Positions 59,014-64,000 of a stretch of DNA of 64,000 nucleotides are shown here, in pieces. The stretch comes from Anthopleura xanthogrammica. Its lineage: Eukaryota; Cnidaria; Anthozoa; Actiniaria; Actiniidae. Location: positions 5,450,047-5,514,046 of the forward strand of contig OZ025210.1 in assembly GCA_964019055.1 (NCBI GenBank), given 5' to 3'. The first letter of the stretch is position 1. Each line of letters starts with the position of its first letter. A program made the translations under genes and the position numbers. The notes beneath the pieces are model-generated. The model did not search any database. It had not been told where the DNA came from and was given only the letters and a program-made list of their open reading frames with translations.

Positions 59014-62000
59014 TTAGTGAGAGATGTGGCGGACTTGTTGCCTGATTGCCATGCACTGATCTCTGTCAATAAACAAGCTGTTTGTCTTCACCTCGATGTC
59101 GTCTTCAAGATTCTCCTTGTTGCGCACCAACGCTTGCATGGAAGCTTCTGCCTCAGCTAACCGCATCCTGAGGCGATCAATAGAGGTGTTGATCTCGCCG
59201 ACTTCTCCTACGAGGCGGTACTGCACGGGATCACGGCAGAGCTCCACGTTTGGACGGATGGAGCGCTTGTCAAGTCGGGTGTGAGCCACCTTTAGTGGAG
59301 CTTCTTTCTCGCCAATTGCCATTCGGAGGTCCCTGATGTTGTTCTCCATTGAAGACAGTTCATCCATAACCTTGGAGAAAGCAAGAATGATTGTTAATAA
59401 CTTGTAACTATCTAAAATTCCAGTGTATGAAACTCTCAACTTCTACATGCATATTTTTAATTGTGAGAGACAAGGCTACATCTAAGCCTATTGCAGCTGA
59501 TTCGATGGTAATATTTCAATGTTGCGGTGGATTGAAAAAATAAGGAGTGTCGAAACATGTTATATCATATGATTTAGCTGTGTTAAACTACATGTTTTGC
59601 TCTAACGCATTTTTAGGGAAGCTCGGGTGGCGTGCGCTGTTAATGCGACCCGGGTTTGAATTTCGCGGGCGCGGTGTCATATGTGAGTAGAGTTTCTAGT
59701 TGGTTCTCTCCTGTGCTTCGAGGGTTTGTCTCCAGGATTTCCGGTTTTCCTCCCTCTGTTAAAACTAACTCCTAAATTTCAATTCGAAATGGCGTCGAGA
59801 ACTTTAGTCATGACCCTCTGGCTCGAGAGATTGAAAAGTCACTTCCGGCAATTTTTTTTTTTTTACATTTGGTTGGCTTTTCAGTTGGTTAACTTACCCT
59901 TGCGAGTTCCTTTTCCAAAGACTTCTTCGCAGCGTCGGTGTCTTGAATGCGCTTAGAGAACTCATTGTTCACAGTCTCGTAAATGTTCTTCAAGTCAACA
60001 TAAGTCTGCATGAGGATGCCATTGATCTCTGAACGCAGAGCGACTGATGCTTTTCTTTCGCGTTCTGCTTTTGCCATGTTCTCTGAAGTATAAGCTTCCC
60101 ATTCATCAGGTGTGAATGAACTGAAAATGACGTCAAAAGAAATAATTAGGGATTGCGCAACAACAAAGAAAACTGGAATGTTGTTTCTTCTATGCTAAAT
60201 TCGAATTTTAACTGTGAGTTAGCCATGCTCTGACTTTAATCAGTCCAGAGGTTGTTTCTTGGTTTGATCTGTGAGTTAGCCGTGCCCTGACTTAGATCAA
60301 CCCAGAGGTTGTTTCAGGGTTCAATCTGTGAGTTAGCCATGCCCTGACTTAGATCAGCCCAGAGGTTGTTTCAGGGTTCAATCAGTGTGAGTTAGTCATG
60401 TATGCCCTGACTTTGATCAGCACACAGGTTATTTCAAGGTTTAATAATAGAATTGAAGTTTTAAGACGTTGAGTTCTACTTACTGTTGCTGAATGGTAAC
60501 TGAATGAGGAGCGAAGTGAATCTCCTTGGAAAAGTTATTCAGAGTAGAGCACTTGCCGTCGATACCCAACGCACCATACTTGTCGCCCAAGTCCTTCTCG
60601 AGCTGGGTCTTCGCGTTACGTAAAAGCCTGGTAACGAAAACTCTCTGTAAGCTTATTGGTATTATAAATAATCAATAATGTTTATATTTCCTCTTAATAA
60701 TAAAATAATAATCCTACAATTATCTATATTTTTTTTAAAATAAAAATATACATTTCTTCTTATTTCTTATGAACTAATTAAATTTAAAAATTTGAAATAA
60801 CATATATTCGTGGACTATATATAGGCATATTTAGGTAAAATTTGAAAACTTGACAGCTATTCACTACGCCCTCTTGTATAGATGCGAGCGAATAGGCTAA
60901 AAAGAAAATTGACTCTATATATATTAGCATATATTTTTATAGAAAGCCAGACGTTCACTTACCAAAGCTGTTCATGTGCTTGGTCCATTGTCTTCTTCAA
61001 CAAAGCTTGCACATTTTCAATCATATCGACTTCCTGTAATAAAATGTTTGAAAATTGTATAAAATATTACGGATTGACTATCTAATAGGGTGAAAAATTT
61101 GAGATTTTTCGAGTAGGGTGAAAAAAAAGAAAGAATTGGAGAATAAACATGACCACAATTTTTGAAGTGAAATAAGATATGTAAACTTGACTCTTTGGCA
61201 AAGAGCTATCTATCTATCTTCCGGTTTTCTAGCTACTACTGTAAATACAGACATCTTAGAGCCAAAAAAACCTACACACAAAGATTGTCATTAAGATATA
61301 TAGAATAAATCTCATTATGGAAAAAAGTTTTTAAAAATTTTCGGAACCATGCTAACTGGATCTATATCAGGATCACAAAAAAAAACGGCTTTCAAAAGCT
61401 TATTTCCAAATTTATGCTTGCTGAAAAACAGCTTGAAATTAAAGATAATTTAAATTTATAATAAAGGGTTTTATATCATGAGTTTTGATAACGGCAGGTA
61501 GTCCGTAATTGTGTAAACTGCCACGACAAATTGGTAACGTCTTCAGACTATGGCGACCTCGCTGCCAAGGCAACCAAGTTTGTTTGAAAATGTCAAGGTT
61601 GAGTAACGTTCACAAGTTATGACTTAAAGTGGTCGCATTTTCTCTTAAAACAATTTTACTTACTAAAAAAATATTATTTGTTTGATTCTAATTCCTAATA
61701 TAGGAATTTGAAATCTTAATCTTAAAGATTCTCGCCTAAGCTGACAGAGAGAGGCAGTGCTATTGAAGACTGAAGGTCTCGAAAAGATGCTATGAAATTT
61801 TTCTTCGAAACAATGACTGGATTATAACCCAAGCATAAACTAACTCTTGTAACTTTTATGTTTTCGAAGCACGCTAGAAATTTCAGCGTAATATAGATTT
61901 TGTCATTCCGTACTTGTGTCTGAAAACCCTAATACTCTCCTAAATTATGAATATTCGACTGTGAGTAGTGTTACAGCATCAATAACAAAATTTTGAATAA

Positions 62001-63031
62001 AATACTAAACATCTCAGCTGGTTTTTTTTTTGTTTTTTTTTGTTTGTTTCTCCAGAAAAAACTAACATCACTAAATAATTAAACAATTCCTTTTCGTTTT
62101 CTTTGAAATCATTTTACTATGAAGTATCATTACTATGAATTAAGAATAGACAGAGAACGAACCGGTTGCTAGGAAGGAAGGTCTTTTAATGCTTACTAAC
62201 AGTTTATTCATTAGTGTTTCTAATTATAGAGCGCGGTGTTTTATAATTTAAGGTGTTTAAAAATCACCTAAAATTATGCTGAGAAACCGAGAAAAAATTA
62301 AAATATGGGGTTAAATTTTTCATGATTTTCACCGAATATCTTAGTGTTATTTTCGCGTATGTTTGATTGTGGTCTCTTACCTTGGATAAATGATTTTCTA
62401 CACTATCGTGCACCAGGTCAATCTTTACTCTTCTCTCTCTAAATCCAAGGCACTGTTGAGCAATATTCAGAGGTCTTTCTGTCGCAGCCAAGGCTTTCTC
62501 GAGTCGTCCAATAAAAGCTTGTAGGGCCCTGATCTCTGCTACTGTTTCATTGTGTTGTTTCTCAAGCTCGGCTTTCCAGTAGGATATATCATGAATTCGG
62601 TTGTCAAGCTTCTTGTTCACATCCATTTGTGTGCGGTGTGTACGCAATGACGTCTCTGTGCGGAGCCTTGAGCATTCATCTCTGAGTCTTTCAGCTGTTG
62701 CTCTCTCTTTCTCGCCAGAGGATACATTCAGTAGGTTCGAGGAACGCCATTGTTGGGGGCTGAACTTGTGAATTGCGCGTTGACTCACGGCTGTATAGGG
62801 AAGATGTTCCAATCCACTGGAAGAGCCTTGTAGGATTTTAGAAGGGAATTCATAAGATCTTGAAAGCGTAATGGGTCTCATGGTATATGGAGTTGTGTGA
62901 GGTCTGATTCCTTGGAAAGAAGCGGTATATGTTGTCTCGTACGGACCTCCTGTTGGCCGTAGATACGAAGGAGGATCAAATGAAGAAGAAGACAAATACT
63001 TCGCGGTCTCGACGAACGATTGCGTTGTCAT
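59014..63031 (-). CDS. Tektin (tektin-3/4/5 type), ciliary microtubule inner protein
   Basis: Coiled-coil filament protein of ciliary and flagellar doublet microtubules. Exons in transcript order: 62381-63031, 60963-61033, 60484-60627, 59898-60120, 59014-59370; joined frame 481 aa, a usual tektin length. The diagnostic nonapeptide RPNVELCRD is present in the last exon, followed by PVQYRLVGEV and the C-terminal TNSLFIDRDQCM. The first ~95 residues are a non-helical Pro/Ser/Tyr-rich head ending at QQWRSSNL. Heptad-rich helices follow (SYWKAELEKQ, RLEKALAATERPL, LVHDSVENHLSKEVDMIENV). The head recalls tektin-3, while the C-terminal block recalls tektin-4, so I do not assign a paralogue. The start is the first ATG of the open frame, 157 bp after an X-box-like site. 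Confidence 0.93.
59612..59760 (+). mobile_element. tRNA-derived SINE, copy S2
   Basis: GAAGCTCGGGTGGCGTGC head with B box-like GGGTTTGAATTTCGCGGG, then the body shared with S1 (CGGTGTCATATGTGAGTAG, TTCTCTCCTGTGCTTCGAGG). In tektin intron 59371-59897, opposite to the gene. Confidence 0.7.
60205..60445 (-). repeat. 57-bp minisatellite, array 4 (about 4 copies, reverse)
   Basis: GTGAGTTAGCCATGCCCTGA, CTTAGATCAGCCCAGAGG and TTGTTTCAGGGTTCAATC units. The last copy is diverged. Tektin intron 60121-60483. Confidence 0.95.
61561..61574. promoter_or_regulatory. RFX X-box-like site in tektin intron 1
   Basis: GCTGCCAAGGCAAC differs from the palindromic X-box GTTGCCATGGCAAC at two positions. RFX factors drive ciliary genes, and tektins are typical targets. 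One such match in 64 kb could be chance. Confidence 0.4.
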
Positions 63032-63187
63032 TTTCCTAAAGAATTCTCAAGGACAAGTTAAGAAAAAAGAAAGGAATTCAACGAAGAAGCCCGAAAGAAC
63101 TCTATATTCTCCAAGTACAGCTTGCTCTGAGCTAAGGAATTTCTGTTTTCCGAAATCAGAGCTGTTTTATATCTCTAAGCGTCTGTC

Positions 63188-63201
63188 GTTGCCTAGTTAC
63201 C
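63188..63201. promoter_or_regulatory. X-box-like site upstream of tektin
   Basis: GTTGCCTAGTTACC has one perfect half-site (GTTGCC) and a poor second half. It lies 157-170 bp upstream of the tektin ATG, the usual position of X-boxes. ATTGG boxes lie nearby at about 63230 and 63273. Confidence 0.4.
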
Positions 63202-64000
63202 ACCGCCAGGCAAAACAACTAGTAGCGTCTATTGGTCGTCCAAGTGATTAAAGCTCACTATACGACTTGTGATTGGTTGATATTGACTTCCGGTTTCGGT
63301 CTTGGTGGATTTCCGGTGTAGAATGCTTCCACGTGTTTGGGTCTGTTTGTAGAAACACAAGAACGTAAGTTAGAAATTACGAAAATAAACGACCTTTTTA
63401 CTTTAAATTTTTCAAAATCGAGGGATTTGAGAAGCCAGATATAGCGAGAAAGCTCATACCAACAAAAATGGTTCTTATTAATCAAGTTAGTCAAAAAAAA
63501 TATTCGTTCATCATTGAAAGCAATTTTCAGTTGCATTGTTAGACCTTGTTAGTTTTAAAAATTAAGCACAGCATGAAAAGGATCATATGATCATATGAAA
63601 ATTTAGAGATGACTTTAAAATACACAAACTTTCTTAAACACTGTTTTGGCACATTGTTGTTGCAGCCTTGCAGTTTGGATTATTTTTGTTGTTCTTGCAA
63701 TTTTTCGTCAATTCAATGTTTTTTTGATAAACAATCTTTCTCGGATGTCTTAATTTTATTTATTTTTTGGTTATATGTTTAAACTTTAAATCTAAAATGT
63801 GTGTCGAAAACTGATAATCATGTATGTCTGAAGGCGTTTCAGAAAATTGTACAACGTAACAATTTTCATGATTAACACTCGTACTTATTTTCTGGAAGTT
63901 CTTACGTGAGATATTCGTTCTTCATTCTTTCATTCAACATTTTGAATGCAGACAAAAATTAACCATTTAAAAAAAAACAAGCAAAAAATTAAGATTACTT
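63202..64000. other. Region upstream of tektin
   Basis: AT-rich after 63350. An open frame on the minus strand at 63258-63536 shows no domain or codon signal. Nothing else recognised to the window edge. Confidence 0.5.

Noticed and set aside
63258..63536. 92-codon frame on the minus strand upstream of tektin
   Set aside because: AT-rich, no recognisable domain, and it covers the likely tektin promoter.

Overview
This is a stretch of an intron-rich animal nuclear genome. GT-AG splice sites, small exons and animal-specific domain architectures rule out a prokaryote, plasmid or phage. Gene content (an MEGF8/attractin-family giant receptor, an HSPA12-type atypical Hsp70, EI24, a secreted TSP1-vWA protein, an LRR multi-pass receptor and a tektin) plus the dense load of short foldback elements suggests an early-branching invertebrate. 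A cnidarian, perhaps an anthozoan, is my best guess; this is an inference from gene style and not a demonstrated identity.

Layout. (1) From the left edge to 23771 (+): the 3' part of an MEGF8 orthologue, 30 exons that join in frame to 2614 codons plus stop, lacking only the N-terminal signal/first CUB end outside the window. (2) 26789-33478 (+): a four-exon HSPA12-like gene of 599 aa. (3) 35122-39702 (-): EI24 in ten exons, 339 aa. (4) 40789-43581 (+): a seven-exon secreted protein of 414 aa (signal peptide, Cys-rich domain, TSP1, vWA), divergent from EI24 across about 1.1 kb. (5) 46606-57276 (+): a 22-exon gene of 1132 aa whose ectodomain is a run of leucine-rich repeats, each on its own 60-84 nt phase-2 exon, followed by GCC2/GCC3-type cysteine-rich repeats and a multi-pass membrane module that is not an obvious GPCR. 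(6) 59014-63031 (-): a five-exon tektin of 481 aa. I rebuilt each gene by hand; every joined reading frame is open and has a length divisible by three, an internal check on the models.

The introns and gaps are crowded with repeats. There are at least eight copies of a ~125 bp foldback element (family A), three of a ~215 bp one (family B), further foldback families (C, D, E and singletons), two tRNA-derived SINE copies, a 57-bp minisatellite at four separate loci, a 955 bp pure (CCCTG)n tract and several ATC/GAT-type arrays, two of which form an inverted pair with shared unique flanks. Long open frames across these arrays are artefacts.

The most interesting biology: an internal exon in the largest MEGF8 intron that encodes a signal peptide and matches the phase of the next exon, implying a possible short MEGF8 isoform from an internal promoter; the LRR/GCC2-GCC3/multi-TM receptor; conservation of the attractin-family MASRPFA tail motif; and an array of decoy 5' splice sites directly after a real EI24 donor.
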